A stretch of DNA of 64,000 nt from Bacteriovoracaceae bacterium (GTDB lineage Bacteria; Bdellovibrionota; Bacteriovoracia; Bacteriovoracales; Bacteriovoracaceae), in contig CANCFT010000012.1 of NCBI GenBank assembly GCA_947377285.1, forward strand, positions 37,624 to 101,623, read 5' to 3'. The notes beneath the pieces were generated by a model. The model did not search any database. It saw only the letters and a program-made list of their open reading frames with translations, and was not told the origin of the DNA. The position numbers were made by a program, and so were the translations under genes. This document shows, in pieces, positions 9,588 to 18,885 of the stretch (position 1 is its first letter; the number at the start of each line of letters is the position of its first letter).

Positions 9588-11284
9588 TGAAAATTTTATT
9601 ATTGATTTCAATTCTTTTTTTAGAGCTTAATTCACCACTGCTTTTTGCGAAAAGTCAGTTGGATGAAAAAATTCTAAATGAATATCTGAAAATTCAAAAA
9701 GAATTTTCAGCTGAGTCTTGCAAACCAGGACTCGAATCAACATTTCAAGAAAATGATAAAAATTATAGAGGCGATGGTAACTTTATTCCCATTTCTCTGG
9801 ATGAAAAAGTTGACCTAAAGACTGTTAAAAATCTCATTCCATTAATGAGAGAGAAAAGTCTATGGATACAATCACAAATTGATTTTATAAAATCTGTAAA
9901 AGACTTAAAAGGTCTAAAGTTTGAAATTGATCGACTCGAAAATGATGTGAATTTATTATTAGAGGCCAAAAAAGAATTTTATTTTTCAAAAGACAAACTA
10001 AAAAAAGCTGGCATAGAGGCTAAAGCAACGATTCAATTTCAGCAGCTATTGAGAGAAATTGAGCAATTTAAAAACCAAATTCCTTTTTTATTAAGTTTTA
10101 AATTTCCAGTCAATCATCTTTCCCTTCGAACTGAATATGAAAAGTATAAAAATCAAACATTAAAAGAATCTCGTGCAAGAGCAAATTCTATTTATTTATT
10201 TAGAAAAATTGTTCAAGATGGAACCTATGATGAAGAACTCTCTAGGAATGATGCGGTCATTCGTTCTGCATTTGATACTTTATACTTATCTCTCAACGGC
10301 CTTCCCAATCGTACCTTTTTAACTGACAATGAAAGAGTGGATTTTCATTATGTTTTAAGTAATTTTGATAAATTGCTTTCTCTTAAGTCAGAAGCAATCC
10401 TAGAGAGATTCACTGAATGGAAAGCTCGAAATGACCGGACTCTAACTTTTTATCAAGACTTAGTTGAAGGTAAAAAAATCAAACTTTCAGAAGATAGTCA
10501 GATTAAAGATGTAACGTCACTACTGGAAGCTCGGGCGCGTTCTCTGTATACTTTAAAAGATTTTGTACTCTCTCGTGAAGCGAGTACATATGAATTTTGG
10601 TCTCAACGTTCTGAATTGTTTCAATCTTTGTTTGCGATTGAAACAATACTTTATAGTGAAGTAGGAAGAATGGACGCACCTGATGCGCTTGAGAGACGTG
10701 ATGTTGCTCAAGTGGTAATCAATCGCTCTGAAAACTTAAATTATAACAGTTTAAGTGCCAAAGATTCTTTGACAAAATTTCTTTCACCAAAAATTTCAGT
10801 AAAAGATAATAAATGGCTCAATGTTCTTTTTAAAGAAGGTGAATTCTCATTTACTTATTTTTATATTCCTGGAAATTTTCATATCTACTGCCCAGACATG
10901 TCTCGAGTAGGTCAATTTTTAAGAAGAGAAAATGTTCGTATTGCTCTTGAGCTTTTGAATAAGCCTCGAACCAATTTCACGGCCTTAAGATATTTTTCTC
11001 GAACTGGAATGTTTGGCCGTATTGAAATGGATTCACTATGGGATGAATTTAAGGCTCTTCCTGAAGTCCCCGGTAAAGCAGTCCGCCACCCTAAAAAGAT
11101 TTATGATCTCTTTAGACGAGACCGATATAAATTTCTCTATGATTTTACCAATGAAAATTTGAAAAAAAGCTATTTAGTTGTCGATTTAGGTGGAAAAATT
11201 TATGTTGTCGACGCCAAAAATACCAAGCAAATCTATTATTATCGGAATCCTCAGCAATTTAAGTATTTCACACTGCTAAAATAA
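9587..11284 (+). CDS. secreted protein of unknown function, faint SleB-like hydrolase core
   Basis: 565 aa with an N-terminal signal peptide (MKILLLISILFLELNSPLLFAKS). The ORF track opens 45 bases earlier, but the ATG at 9587 overlaps the mpl stop as TAATG and starts right at the signal peptide. Residues about 15-350 look helical and charged. Near residue 360 there is TILYSEVGRMDAP...RRDVAQVVINRSENLNYNS, then FSFTYFYIPGNFHIYCPD, which resembles the E...AVAxVVLNR pattern of SleB/CwlJ-type wall hydrolases (Hydrolase_2). That resemblance is weak and only by eye. Coupling to mpl supports a wall-related job in the periplasm. It could equally be an unrelated export or envelope factor. Confidence 0.7.
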   Translation: MKILLLISILFLELNSPLLFAKSQLDEKILNEYLKIQKEFSAESCKPGLESTFQENDKNYRGDGNFIPISLDEKVDLKTVKNLIPLMREKSLWIQSQIDFIKSVKDLKGLKFEIDRLENDVNLLLEAKKEFYFSKDKLKKAGIEAKATIQFQQLLREIEQFKNQIPFLLSFKFPVNHLSLRTEYEKYKNQTLKESRARANSIYLFRKIVQDGTYDEELSRNDAVIRSAFDTLYLSLNGLPNRTFLTDNERVDFHYVLSNFDKLLSLKSEAILERFTEWKARNDRTLTFYQDLVEGKKIKLSEDSQIKDVTSLLEARARSLYTLKDFVLSREASTYEFWSQRSELFQSLFAIETILYSEVGRMDAPDALERRDVAQVVINRSENLNYNSLSAKDSLTKFLSPKISVKDNKWLNVLFKEGEFSFTYFYIPGNFHIYCPDMSRVGQFLRRENVRIALELLNKPRTNFTALRYFSRTGMFGRIEMDSLWDEFKALPEVPGKAVRHPKKIYDLFRRDRYKFLYDFTNENLKKSYLVVDLGGKIYVVDAKNTKQIYYYRNPQQFKYFTLLK

Positions 11285-11338
11285 ATTGCCCTCATTAATC
11301 TTCAAGTGTATATTTCGCTCTAGTGTATTATTTATTTA

Positions 11339-11358
11339 GATGGTTTTTATTTACCATC
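11339..11358 (+). promoter_or_regulatory. small hairpin in the metK leader
   Basis: GATGGT pairs with ACCATC across an eight-base loop, ten bases before the GGAG ribosome-binding site of metK. It may modulate translation. I could not match it to any SAM riboswitch class. Confidence 0.25.
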
Positions 11359-11377
11359 CCTCTTTGTGGAGTATCCT

Positions 11378-12532
11378 ATGTTGAAAGATTACATCTTTAC
11401 ATCTGAGTCAGTGACTGAGGGTCACCCAGATAAAATGGCCGATCAAATTTCCGATGCAGTATTGGATGCAATGCTGGCCCAAGATCCAAAAGCACGCGTT
11501 GCTTGTGAAACTTTAATTACAACTGGCCTAGTTGTTCTTGCTGGTGAAATCACAACGACAGCTAGTGTTGATTTTCAAGCAATCGTTAGAAATACTATTA
11601 AGAATATAGGTTACGATGATTCAAGAAAAGGCTTTGATGCTACTACTTGTGGTGTTTCAGTTGTTCTTGGAAAGCAATCTCCTGACATCGCTCAAGGAGT
11701 GAACGAAGGTGCTGGAACATTCACTGAACAAGGAGCAGGGGACCAAGGTTTAATGTTTGGTTACGCTTGTAACGAAACAGCTAACTTTATGCCTTTAACA
11801 ATCGATCTTTCTCACCAATTAGCTAAAAAGCTTTCTGAAGTTCGTAAAAATGGACCACTTCCACTTCTTCGCGCTGACGGTAAAACGCAAGTTTCTGCTC
11901 AGTATGTTGACGGTAAAATCACAAGATTAGACGCCATTGTTATTTCATCTCAGCACGCTGAAGAAATGACTTTAAAACAAATCGAAGAAGGAATTCGCGC
12001 TGAAGTTATCAACAAAGTTGTCCCTGCAAACCTTATCGATAATAAGACAAAAATTTATATCAACCCAACTGGAAGATTCGTTATTGGTGGACCAATGGGA
12101 GACTGTGGTCTTACAGGAAGAAAAATCATCGTAGATACTTACGGTGGTCATGGTGCTCACGGTGGTGGGGCTTTCTCTGGTAAAGATCCTTCGAAAGTTG
12201 ATAGATCTGCAGCCTATGCTGCTCGTCACGTAGCGAAGCATATCGTAGCAGCGGGCCTTGCTGAAAAAGCATTGGTTCAAGTTGCTTACGCCATTGGTGT
12301 GGCTCAACCAGTTTCATTTCTAGTTGAAACATACGGAACGGAAAAAGTCGAAATCAAAAAACTTACTGAAGTAATCAATAAAATGTTTGATATGAAGCCA
12401 AGAGCAATCATTGAAAGATTAGATTTATTAAAACCAATCTATTCTCAAACTGCAGCTTATGGTCACTTTGGTCGCGATCTTTTCCCTTGGGAAAAATTAG
12501 ACCGCTTAGAAGAACTTAAATCTCATTTTTAA
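11378..12532 (+). CDS. metK: S-adenosylmethionine synthetase
   Basis: Makes S-adenosylmethionine from methionine and ATP, the cell's methyl donor. The sequence is a standard MetK of 384 aa: [24 protein letters not shown] at the N-terminus, [16 protein letters not shown], and [28 protein letters not shown] near residue 255. The ORF track starts at GTG 11366, but the ATG at 11378 has GGAG (11368-11371) six bases upstream and fits the conserved N-terminus, so I use it. It appears to be transcribed alone: a leader of about 90 bases precedes it and a strong terminator follows. Confidence 0.97.
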   Translation: MLKDYIFTSESVTEGHPDKMADQISDAVLDAMLAQDPKARVACETLITTGLVVLAGEITTTASVDFQAIVRNTIKNIGYDDSRKGFDATTCGVSVVLGKQSPDIAQGVNEGAGTFTEQGAGDQGLMFGYACNETANFMPLTIDLSHQLAKKLSEVRKNGPLPLLRADGKTQVSAQYVDGKITRLDAIVISSQHAEEMTLKQIEEGIRAEVINKVVPANLIDNKTKIYINPTGRFVIGGPMGDCGLTGRKIIVDTYGGHGAHGGGAFSGKDPSKVDRSAAYAARHVAKHIVAAGLAEKALVQVAYAIGVAQPVSFLVETYGTEKVEIKKLTEVINKMFDMKPRAIIERLDLLKPIYSQTAAYGHFGRDLFPWEKLDRLEELKSHF

Positions 12533-12539
12533 TATTTAG

Positions 12540-12572
12540 ATTGAAGATCCGTTAATAAGACGGATCTTCAAT
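12540..12572 (+). terminator. rho-independent terminator after metK
   Basis: ATTGAAGATCCGT and ACGGATCTTCAAT form a perfect 13-bp stem with a seven-base loop, followed by CATTTTGATTTGT. It begins eight bases after the metK stop. Confidence 0.9.
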
Positions 12573-12854
12573 CATTTTGATTTGTACACCGGAAACTCTC
12601 GATCTGTTCTTATTTTGTCTTCACTATATAATTCTAAAATTCGATCAAACTTAATATTCTTTAAACCTCTGTAGCATTAAGAATTTTTTTATCAAAAAAC
12701 CAAATGGACTAATTATAGAAAAATATTGGATGGAATTAGTCAGCGATAAGGCCAACTTTACCACTAAGAGAGAGTAGTGATTTAAATATGGATATATGAC
12801 AAAATCTAAATTGTAAGTTTCTTTGCAAATAGTGCCATTTTTTATGGAAAATTT
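12573..12854. other. 282-base stretch without a recognised gene
   Basis: AT-rich sequence between the metK terminator and the next secreted protein. It should hold the promoter for that gene, but I see no convincing pair of promoter boxes and no RNA gene. The 79-aa minus-strand ORF crossing it overlaps the next gene's start and has no family signal, so I left it out. Confidence 0.5.
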
Positions 12855-13619
12855 ATGAGAATATTCACTTTTATTATATTCATTTTGCAATCTAATTTTT
12901 TATTTGCTGGTGTAAGCCGGGCTCCCGCAGTTGTCAATGAACAATGTGATCTTAATATAGCAACCAATAAAATTTTGGAAGGTAGTGAGAAAACATTTTC
13001 AAGTAAAGTTACACATTTTGTAACAATTCGATCTTCAGATCAGTATGGATGTTCGACTTTAGAAAAAAAGAGATACCCTGATACGTTTTATGAAGAAAAT
13101 GTTAAGAATGAAATGCAAGTTTTATTTTTAAAATACCCAGAAAAATTCTCGCAAACTTGCGTTGATCATTTTAAGAAACTTGGATTAAAAGCTTTTGAAT
13201 ATTCATGCGATCAAGCTGAAATTGAATCTATCTATTTATCAAATTATCATTGTGAAAAAAATAATGAAGAAGACACTCAAAAAATAACTTATTCCGCGAC
13301 GGCAGAGGCGACGGTTTCCTATAAACAAACCGGCAAAAAATATATTGAGAAAGCTGTAGATGTTGTCCAAAAAGAACAATGCACTAGAGTCAATGAATGT
13401 ATTGAGCAAGCATCTGACAAAGAACTTCCAGAGCTTCGAAAATTAGCAGCAGTGGCCTGCAGAGTAGACCTCGTTCCTGTTAATACAGCTCGGGCACCTG
13501 CCCTAGAAAAAGATACAAGTTTTGATGGCAACCGGCAGCCAAAAAACAATGATCCTTCTAATTCAAATAAAGAAGAGCAAAATAAGACGCCTACCGAATC
13601 TGGAGCAGTGTTAAAATAA
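12855..13619 (+). CDS. secreted cysteine-rich protein of unknown function
   Basis: 254 aa; I do not recognise a family. An N-terminal signal peptide (MRIFTFIIFILQSNFLFAG) is clear, so the product is exported. The mature part has eight cysteines, an even number compatible with four disulfides in the periplasm or outside. A short RAPA motif occurs right after the signal peptide (VSRAPAVV) and again near residue 210 (NTARAPAL). The last 40 residues are hydrophilic and rich in Asn, Asp, Glu and Lys, probably disordered. The ribosome-binding site is weak. The next gene starts four bases after its stop and is likely co-translated. Confidence 0.65.
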   Translation: MRIFTFIIFILQSNFLFAGVSRAPAVVNEQCDLNIATNKILEGSEKTFSSKVTHFVTIRSSDQYGCSTLEKKRYPDTFYEENVKNEMQVLFLKYPEKFSQTCVDHFKKLGLKAFEYSCDQAEIESIYLSNYHCEKNNEEDTQKITYSATAEATVSYKQTGKKYIEKAVDVVQKEQCTRVNECIEQASDKELPELRKLAAVACRVDLVPVNTARAPALEKDTSFDGNRQPKNNDPSNSNKEEQNKTPTESGAVLK

Positions 13620-13623
13620 ATTT

Positions 13624-13854
13624 ATGAACTATTTTGATATATTTCTTTTTATTCTTAAATATATCCCGTTCTGGGCAGTGCCAATGGGTTTAATGAGTGC
13701 CAATTTTGGTTATCTCTATTGGCTGAAAGATTATAGAGAAATGGCCTATGTCTGGGGTGCTATTACCTTATTTTGTCTTACATCAACTGCCGTCTATTTT
13801 GTCATTGGCGGGCCTGATCAGATTATCCAAACGTTTACTCATGTTTTTCATTAG
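13624..13854 (+). CDS. small two-helix membrane protein, unknown
   Basis: 76 aa with two predicted membrane helices (about residues 5-33 and 40-62) and a short KDYRE loop between them. It starts four bases after the secreted protein's stop and has no ribosome-binding site of its own, which suggests coupling to the upstream gene. No family recognised. The pairing of a cysteine-rich exported protein with a tiny membrane protein is the only functional hint. Confidence 0.55.
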   Translation: MNYFDIFLFILKYIPFWAVPMGLMSANFGYLYWLKDYREMAYVWGAITLFCLTSTAVYFVIGGPDQIIQTFTHVFH

Positions 13855-13914
13855 TTATTCAATTAGTAATGATTGCGGAAATTGTTGCCGTGTTCTAAAT
13901 ACTATGTTGAGAAA

Positions 13915-13969
13915 TTGACACCGGCCTAGTTCTATTGCTAGCATTTTTCTATAGGTCATAGGATTGACC
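13915..13969 (+). promoter_or_regulatory. possible promoter and hairpin before the response regulator
   Basis: TTGACA (13915-13920) and TAGCAT (13939-13944) are 18 bases apart, a fair sigma-70 match. Just downstream, GGTCA-TAGGAT-TGACC (13954-13969) is an inverted repeat followed by ATTTTTCT. It could be an operator or a weak attenuator in the leader. The -10 box matches only partly. Confidence 0.4.
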
Positions 13970-14008
13970 ATTTTTCTACGGCAATAGCTTTTTCAAGGAC
14001 GCAAAAAA

Positions 14009-15592
14009 GTGAACGAATTTCAATTTTTACACACATCATTTGAATCTCAAGAGCTTGCCAGCTCTACGAATTTAGTCAACTTCAAACTACCGGATATTTA
14101 TCTTGTGGAAGACGACCGCGTTTTAGGAATGACAATCAAAAAATATTTGGAAAAAAAATTAGCTCTTAATGTGCATTTTTTCTTAACTCCAACAGAATGT
14201 CTCTTAGAATTAGATAAAAAAATTAAAGCTGAAACTGTAGTTAATCAAACATCTTTTTGTCTTATTACAGATATAAGTTTTGAAGTTGGTGGCTCTGATG
14301 GATTACTTCTCATTGATTTATTAAAAGAACGTGGCCATCAATTTGTTTCCATTGTGATGACAGGATTTGCCTCGATAGAAACTGCAATCAATGCTACTAA
14401 AAAAGGTGTCTTTCATTATTTAACTAAACCTTTTGAATTAGAAATTTTAAGTGAATTAGTTACAAAAGCTTTCACTAAAAAATTAAATGTCCCCGAAAGT
14501 GCATTCACTGGTCATGAGGCTTTTATTAATAAAGCTAATTTAGCTAATATTTCAAATTCAAATACTTCGCATTTATTTCAGAGTAAAATAAGAATTGAAG
14601 CTCCGGGTCCAGACGATATTTTTTGTGGAATGGTCGGAAGATCAAAGCAAATGAAACAAGTTTTTGAACGCATCAAAAAAGTAGCGGCTTCAGATTCTAC
14701 TATTTTTATTTCAGGTCCTTCTGGGACAGGTAAAGAGCTTGTTGCAAATGCACTTCATAAACTTTCAAATCGTAAATCTCACAATATGGTCTCTGTGAAT
14801 TGCGGTGCTATACCTTCTGAGCTTTTAGAAAGTGAATTATTTGGTCATGAAAAGGGTGCATTCACTGGAGCAATCTCATCGCGAAAAGGTCGATTTGAAA
14901 TGGCCCATCGTGGATCAATTTTTTTAGATGAAATTGGCGATATGCCTCTTCTTTTACAAGTGAAAATACTTCGAGTACTTCAAAATAGGGTCATTGAAAG
15001 AGTAGGGAGTACAGAAACTACAGAAATAGATGTTCGTATCGTAACGGCAACGCATAGAAATTTAGAAGAAGCTGTACAACTTGGAAATTTTCGAGAAGAT
15101 CTCTATTACCGACTTAACGTAATTCCTATCAAAATTCCTGCTCTTAAAGAACGACGTGAAGATATCCCTTTAATGATTTCTTATTTTCTTTCAAAATTTG
15201 TCAGTGCTGATCTTCGTAATAATGTTGAATTTGATGATGAATCTTTGGAGCTGTTAATTTCATATGATTGGCCAGGAAATGTCCGTGAACTTGAAAATTT
15301 AATTGAACGTTTAGTCATTTTAAAAGGTGGGAGCTTAATCAAAGTGGCCGACTTGCCAGCTAAATTTTTAAAAGCTAGCCCAGTACATGTTGATTCATAT
15401 AAGAGCCTTATAAATCTTCCAGATGCAGGCGTTGATTTAAAGCAATTGCTATCAGATATAGAGGATTCACTTATCAATCAAGCACTAGATGTAACAGGTG
15501 GAAATAAGAATCAAGCATCTAAGCTGCTTTCTATGAATAGAACGACTTTGATCGAAAAAATGAAAAAGAAAGGCTTTTTACAGTTAAACTAA
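14009..15592 (+). CDS. sigma-54-dependent response regulator (NtrC family)
   Basis: Transcription activator for RNA polymerase with sigma-54. Domains: receiver about residues 28-160 with acidic pair in YLVEDD, phospho-acceptor Asp88 (LITDIS), MTGFAS near 117 and Lys140 (YLTKPFE); AAA+ domain about 205-435 with Walker A GPSGTGKE (236-243), intact GAFTGA loop (283-288) and Walker B IFLDEIG (304-310); and a Fis-type helix-turn-helix at the C-terminus ([25 protein letters not shown]). All motifs needed for activity are present. GTG start with AAGGAC eight bases upstream. No kinase is adjacent; the flagellar operon of this window is a plausible target because many flagellar genes use sigma-54, but this is unproven. 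Confidence 0.93.
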   Translation: MNEFQFLHTSFESQELASSTNLVNFKLPDIYLVEDDRVLGMTIKKYLEKKLALNVHFFLTPTECLLELDKKIKAETVVNQTSFCLITDISFEVGGSDGLLLIDLLKERGHQFVSIVMTGFASIETAINATKKGVFHYLTKPFELEILSELVTKAFTKKLNVPESAFTGHEAFINKANLANISNSNTSHLFQSKIRIEAPGPDDIFCGMVGRSKQMKQVFERIKKVAASDSTIFISGPSGTGKELVANALHKLSNRKSHNMVSVNCGAIPSELLESELFGHEKGAFTGAISSRKGRFEMAHRGSIFLDEIGDMPLLLQVKILRVLQNRVIERVGSTETTEIDVRIVTATHRNLEEAVQLGNFREDLYYRLNVIPIKIPALKERREDIPLMISYFLSKFVSADLRNNVEFDDESLELLISYDWPGNVRELENLIERLVILKGGSLIKVADLPAKFLKASPVHVDSYKSLINLPDAGVDLKQLLSDIEDSLINQALDVTGGNKNQASKLLSMNRTTLIEKMKKKGFLQLN

Positions 15593-15595
15593 CCC

Positions 15596-15610
15596 ATAGT
15601 TTTTATCTAT
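15596..15610. promoter_or_regulatory. possible OxyR-like half site upstream of ahpC
   Basis: ATAG-N7-CTAT matches one half of the OxyR recognition pattern exactly. The second half that the full OxyR consensus requires is not seen at the right spacing. It is about 100 bases before ahpC. May be chance. Confidence 0.2.
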
Positions 15611-15710
15611 CTCTTCATAAAATCAATTGATTTCTATAGATGTCTCTTTTCGGCGATACTGAATCAGTGTTGAGTATTCAACTCGATTCAAATATTTAAA
15701 AGGAGTCTCT

Positions 15711-16280
15711 ATGTCAGCAACATTGATTAACACAAAAGTACCAGATTTTAGTGTCCAAGCTTACGTCAACAACAATTTCAAAACAGTAACTCAAGAAGAA
15801 TTAAAAGGTAAATGGTCGATTTTCTTTTTTTACCCGGCCGATTTTACTTTTGTTTGTCCAACTGAATTAGGAGACATGGCCGATAAGTATCAAGCCTTCC
15901 AAAAAATGGGCGTTGAGATTTATTCAGTGAGTACTGACACTCATTTTGTTCACAAAGCATGGCATGATGCTTCCGATACAATCAAAAAAATTAAATACCC
16001 AATGTTAGCAGATCCAACTGGGCATTTAACGAGAGCTTTCGGTGTGCACATCGAAGAAGAAGGACTTGCTTACCGAGGTACATTTTTAGTGAATCCAGAA
16101 GGTTTAATTAAACTTGCTGAAATCAATGATAACGGAATTGGAAGAAATGCAGATGAGCTAATGAGAAAAGTTCAAGCAGCTCAGTTCATTGCTGCTCATC
16201 CTAATGAAGTTTGTCCAGCTAAGTGGACTCCAGGGGGAGATACACTTAAGCCAGGTTTAGATTTAATTGGAAAAATCTAA
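15711..16280 (+). CDS. ahpC: alkyl hydroperoxide reductase subunit C (2-Cys peroxiredoxin)
   Basis: Reduces hydrogen peroxide, organic peroxides and peroxynitrite in the cytoplasm. 189 aa, typical AhpC/Prx1. Peroxidatic Cys49 lies in YPADFTFVCPTEL and resolving Cys168 in NEVCPAKW. The C-terminal extension that follows (TPGGDTLKPGLDLIGKI) is the usual AhpC tail. AAAGGAG precedes the ATG. Forms an operon with ahpF 40 bases downstream, its dedicated reductase. Confidence 0.97.
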   Translation: MSATLINTKVPDFSVQAYVNNNFKTVTQEELKGKWSIFFFYPADFTFVCPTELGDMADKYQAFQKMGVEIYSVSTDTHFVHKAWHDASDTIKKIKYPMLADPTGHLTRAFGVHIEEEGLAYRGTFLVNPEGLIKLAEINDNGIGRNADELMRKVQAAQFIAAHPNEVCPAKWTPGGDTLKPGLDLIGKI

Positions 16281-16320
16281 AAACTAATAACTGAGTTTTA
16301 ATTAAGAAAGTGAGGAATGT

Positions 16321-17886
16321 ATGTTGGACAATAATATAATAGAGCAATTGAAATCTGTCTTTTTAAAACTAACAAATACAGTAGAGTTAGTTTATGAAGA
16401 ATCAGATCATGCTGACCAAAAAAAATTATTAGAAATGTTAGAGGAGATTGCTGCTACTTCTGAATACATTCAGATGCGCCCCTCTACAATAATGTCTCCA
16501 AAAATGTCTCCAGCAGACATTCCTCAATTTCATCTTGAGTATCAAGGTATTGCTAATGGAATTTCTTTTAAAGGAATTCCATCAGGTCATGAATTTACTT
16601 CCCTTGTACTTGCAATCTTGAATTCAGATGGACACGGAAAATTTCCTGACGACAAAATCATAGAGAGAATTAAAAAATTAAAAGGTCCTATTCATTTGAG
16701 AACTTTTATTTCACTGACATGTGATAATTGTCCTGAAGTAGTTCAAATATTAAATCAAATGGCAATTATTCATAGTGACTTCAATCATCAAATGATTGAT
16801 GGAGCTTATGTTCAAGAAGAAATTAAAGAATTAGGAATACAAGGTGTTCCAAGTGTTATTCATGATTCAAAATTAATTTATTCAGGTAAATTAAATTTAA
16901 TTGATCTGTTAATCACTCTAGAAGTAACTTTTGGTATGTCTGAATCAACAGGTATTACACACGCTGACTTAGGTCAGTTTGACGTAGTGGTTATCGGTGG
17001 AGGTCCTGCAGGATCTTCTGCAGCTATTTATAGTGCAAGAAAAGGACTAAAAACAGCAATCTTAGCAGAGAAAATGGGGGGCCAGGTTCAAGACACTAAG
17101 GGAATTGAAAATCTTATTGGTGTTAAATACACTGAAGGACCAAAACTAGTTGCTCAACTTAATCAGCATATTGCTGAATATCCTATTACTGTATTTGAAC
17201 ATAGAAGAGTAAGTGCAGTCTTAGAAGAACCGATAAAGCGAATTGAGCTTGTAGGGGGGGAATTCATAACAGCAAAAGCTATCATTGTTACGACAGGAGC
17301 AAAGTGGAAAGAGTTGGGTATTCCAGGTGAAAAAGAATATATCGGAAGAGGTGTCGCTTTTTGTCCTCATTGTGATGGTCCTTATTATAAAGGAAAAAAA
17401 ATAGCAGTAGTCGGTGGCGGAAACTCTGGAGTTGAAGCCGCGATTGATTTAGCAGGTATTGTCAAAGAAGTAGTCTTATTCGAATTTATGGATCAATTAA
17501 AAGCTGATAAAGTTTTAGTAGATAAATTAAAATCACTTCCGAATGTTTCAATTTTAACCGATGCTCGAACTTCACAAATTATTGGTGATGGTCAGAAAGT
17601 CATTTCATTAGAATATGAAAATCGCAAAACAAAAAAAATGGAAAAAGTTGATCTAGATGGAATTTTTGTACAAATAGGACTTTTGCCAAACAGTGGATTT
17701 ATTAAAAACTTAGTTGAGACGACAAAGTTTGGAGAAATTGTCATTGATCCTAAAGGGCGAACTACAGTCAAAGGAATTTACGCTGCAGGAGACGTTACTA
17801 CTATACCTTTTAAACAGATTGTAATTGCCATGGGAGAAGGGGCGAAAGCGGCACTTACTGCTTTTGAAGATCAGATGTTGTCCTAA
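16321..17886 (+). CDS. ahpF: alkyl hydroperoxide reductase subunit F
   Basis: NADH-dependent flavoprotein that reduces AhpC. 521 aa, normal length. The N-terminal tandem thioredoxin-like domain carries CxxC at Cys134-Cys137 (TCDNCPEV). It is followed by a thioredoxin-reductase-like part with the FAD loop VVIGGGPAGSSAA, the redox CPHC (FCPHCDGPYYKG), the nucleotide loop VVGGGNSGVEAA, and a C-terminal FAD motif GIYAAGDVTT. The stop is eight bases from the end of the convergent ROK kinase gene. Confidence 0.97.
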   Translation: MLDNNIIEQLKSVFLKLTNTVELVYEESDHADQKKLLEMLEEIAATSEYIQMRPSTIMSPKMSPADIPQFHLEYQGIANGISFKGIPSGHEFTSLVLAILNSDGHGKFPDDKIIERIKKLKGPIHLRTFISLTCDNCPEVVQILNQMAIIHSDFNHQMIDGAYVQEEIKELGIQGVPSVIHDSKLIYSGKLNLIDLLITLEVTFGMSESTGITHADLGQFDVVVIGGGPAGSSAAIYSARKGLKTAILAEKMGGQVQDTKGIENLIGVKYTEGPKLVAQLNQHIAEYPITVFEHRRVSAVLEEPIKRIELVGGEFITAKAIIVTTGAKWKELGIPGEKEYIGRGVAFCPHCDGPYYKGKKIAVVGGGNSGVEAAIDLAGIVKEVVLFEFMDQLKADKVLVDKLKSLPNVSILTDARTSQIIGDGQKVISLEYENRKTKKMEKVDLDGIFVQIGLLPNSGFIKNLVETTKFGEIVIDPKGRTTVKGIYAAGDVTTIPFKQIVIAMGEGAKAALTAFEDQMLS

Positions 17887-17894
17887 TTTATATT

Positions 17895-18869
17895 TTATAG
17901 ATAAGGTAAATAACCAGCTCCGATAACTCCAGCTTGATTTTGAGTTTTTGCTAATTGGATAGTTGTTTTAAATTGAGGATTGAATTCATTTATCAACGTT
18001 GAATAATGCTTTTTCATATTATCAAAATAGAGGTCTTTGATTTTAATCAAACCACCAGAGATAAAGATTCCTTCTAAGTGAAAGCCAATAGAAAGGTCAT
18101 AACAAATAATGGCCAAGGCAAAAGCCATTTCATCAAAAAGGATTTGGTATTTTTTTTCTCCGGTCTTGTAATCATGAACGAGTTCTTCAACAGATTCTCC
18201 GGTGAATCCAAGGGCCTTTCCTCGTCTAAGTAAAGCTGTTCCTGAAGCAATTCCTTCAATCGTATATTTTTTTAAATCTTTAGGGTTTTTCATCAATGAG
18301 TTCATGTCAGCTATGATATGACCAAATTCAGACCCCATGCCATTAGAATGGCAAGGTCGAGAGTTAAAAATCACACCTGTGCCAATGCCGGTTCCAACTG
18401 TAACAACGGCATAACTTTGCTTATTTTGAGCTCCTCCAATCCAACCTTCAGCTAATGCAGCAGCAATAGCATCGTTTTGAAAACTTACGCTTGTCTTCAT
18501 TTTTGATTTAAGTAATGAATCAAATAATAAGTCCTTTATTGCAACAGTCTTCCATCCAGGAAAATTCACGGGATTTATTAGTTGCCCTTTTAAGGTATCG
18601 AGTGGACCTGCACTCGCAAGGCCTACTCCTCTGAAATGTTTTTTATCACATTCCTGTGGAAAACGTTTTTTGAAATCATGGCAGATGTCAGTCATTAGAC
18701 TTATAATTCTTTTTTGAGTTTTTAAGGGAGTAGAATCTTTACTCATTTCTACTGGGAATTTAATACTGTCAATCAATTCACCCTTTTGATTCAAAAGAGC
18801 TCCTGCGAGTTTTGTTCCACCTAAGTCTAAACCAATCGTAAAAGAATTTTTTACAGTTAACTTTTTCAT
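17895..18869 (-). CDS. ROK-family sugar kinase, probable glucokinase
   Basis: Predicted cytoplasmic glucose kinase, last gene of the maltodextrin operon, where it would phosphorylate glucose released by MalQ. N-terminal phosphate loop IGLDLGGTKLAGALL, catalytic-base region FQNDAIAAALAEGWIGG and EFGHIIAD are ROK features. The zinc-binding CxCGxxGCxE motif that normally follows the GH motif is absent: the stretch up to IEGIASGTALL has no cysteine. The ATG at 18869 is preferred to 18905 because the longer start overlaps the amylase gene and lacks a ribosome-binding site, while GGATG sits before 18869. Substrate is inferred from context. Confidence 0.82.
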   Translation of the reverse strand: MKKLTVKNSFTIGLDLGGTKLAGALLNQKGELIDSIKFPVEMSKDSTPLKTQKRIISLMTDICHDFKKRFPQECDKKHFRGVGLASAGPLDTLKGQLINPVNFPGWKTVAIKDLLFDSLLKSKMKTSVSFQNDAIAAALAEGWIGGAQNKQSYAVVTVGTGIGTGVIFNSRPCHSNGMGSEFGHIIADMNSLMKNPKDLKKYTIEGIASGTALLRRGKALGFTGESVEELVHDYKTGEKKYQILFDEMAFALAIICYDLSIGFHLEGIFISGGLIKIKDLYFDNMKKHYSTLINEFNPQFKTTIQLAKTQNQAGVIGAGYLPYL

Positions 18870-18885
18870 GACATCATCCGCTTTT

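Noticed and set aside
11285-11377. SAM riboswitch upstream of metK
   Set aside because: Only a six-pair hairpin is visible; no SAM-I, SAM-II or SAM/SAH landmarks recognised in about 90 bases.
12651-12890. 79-aa minus-strand ORF in the gap after metK
   Set aside because: AT-driven composition, no ribosome-binding site, and it overlaps the start of the secreted protein gene.
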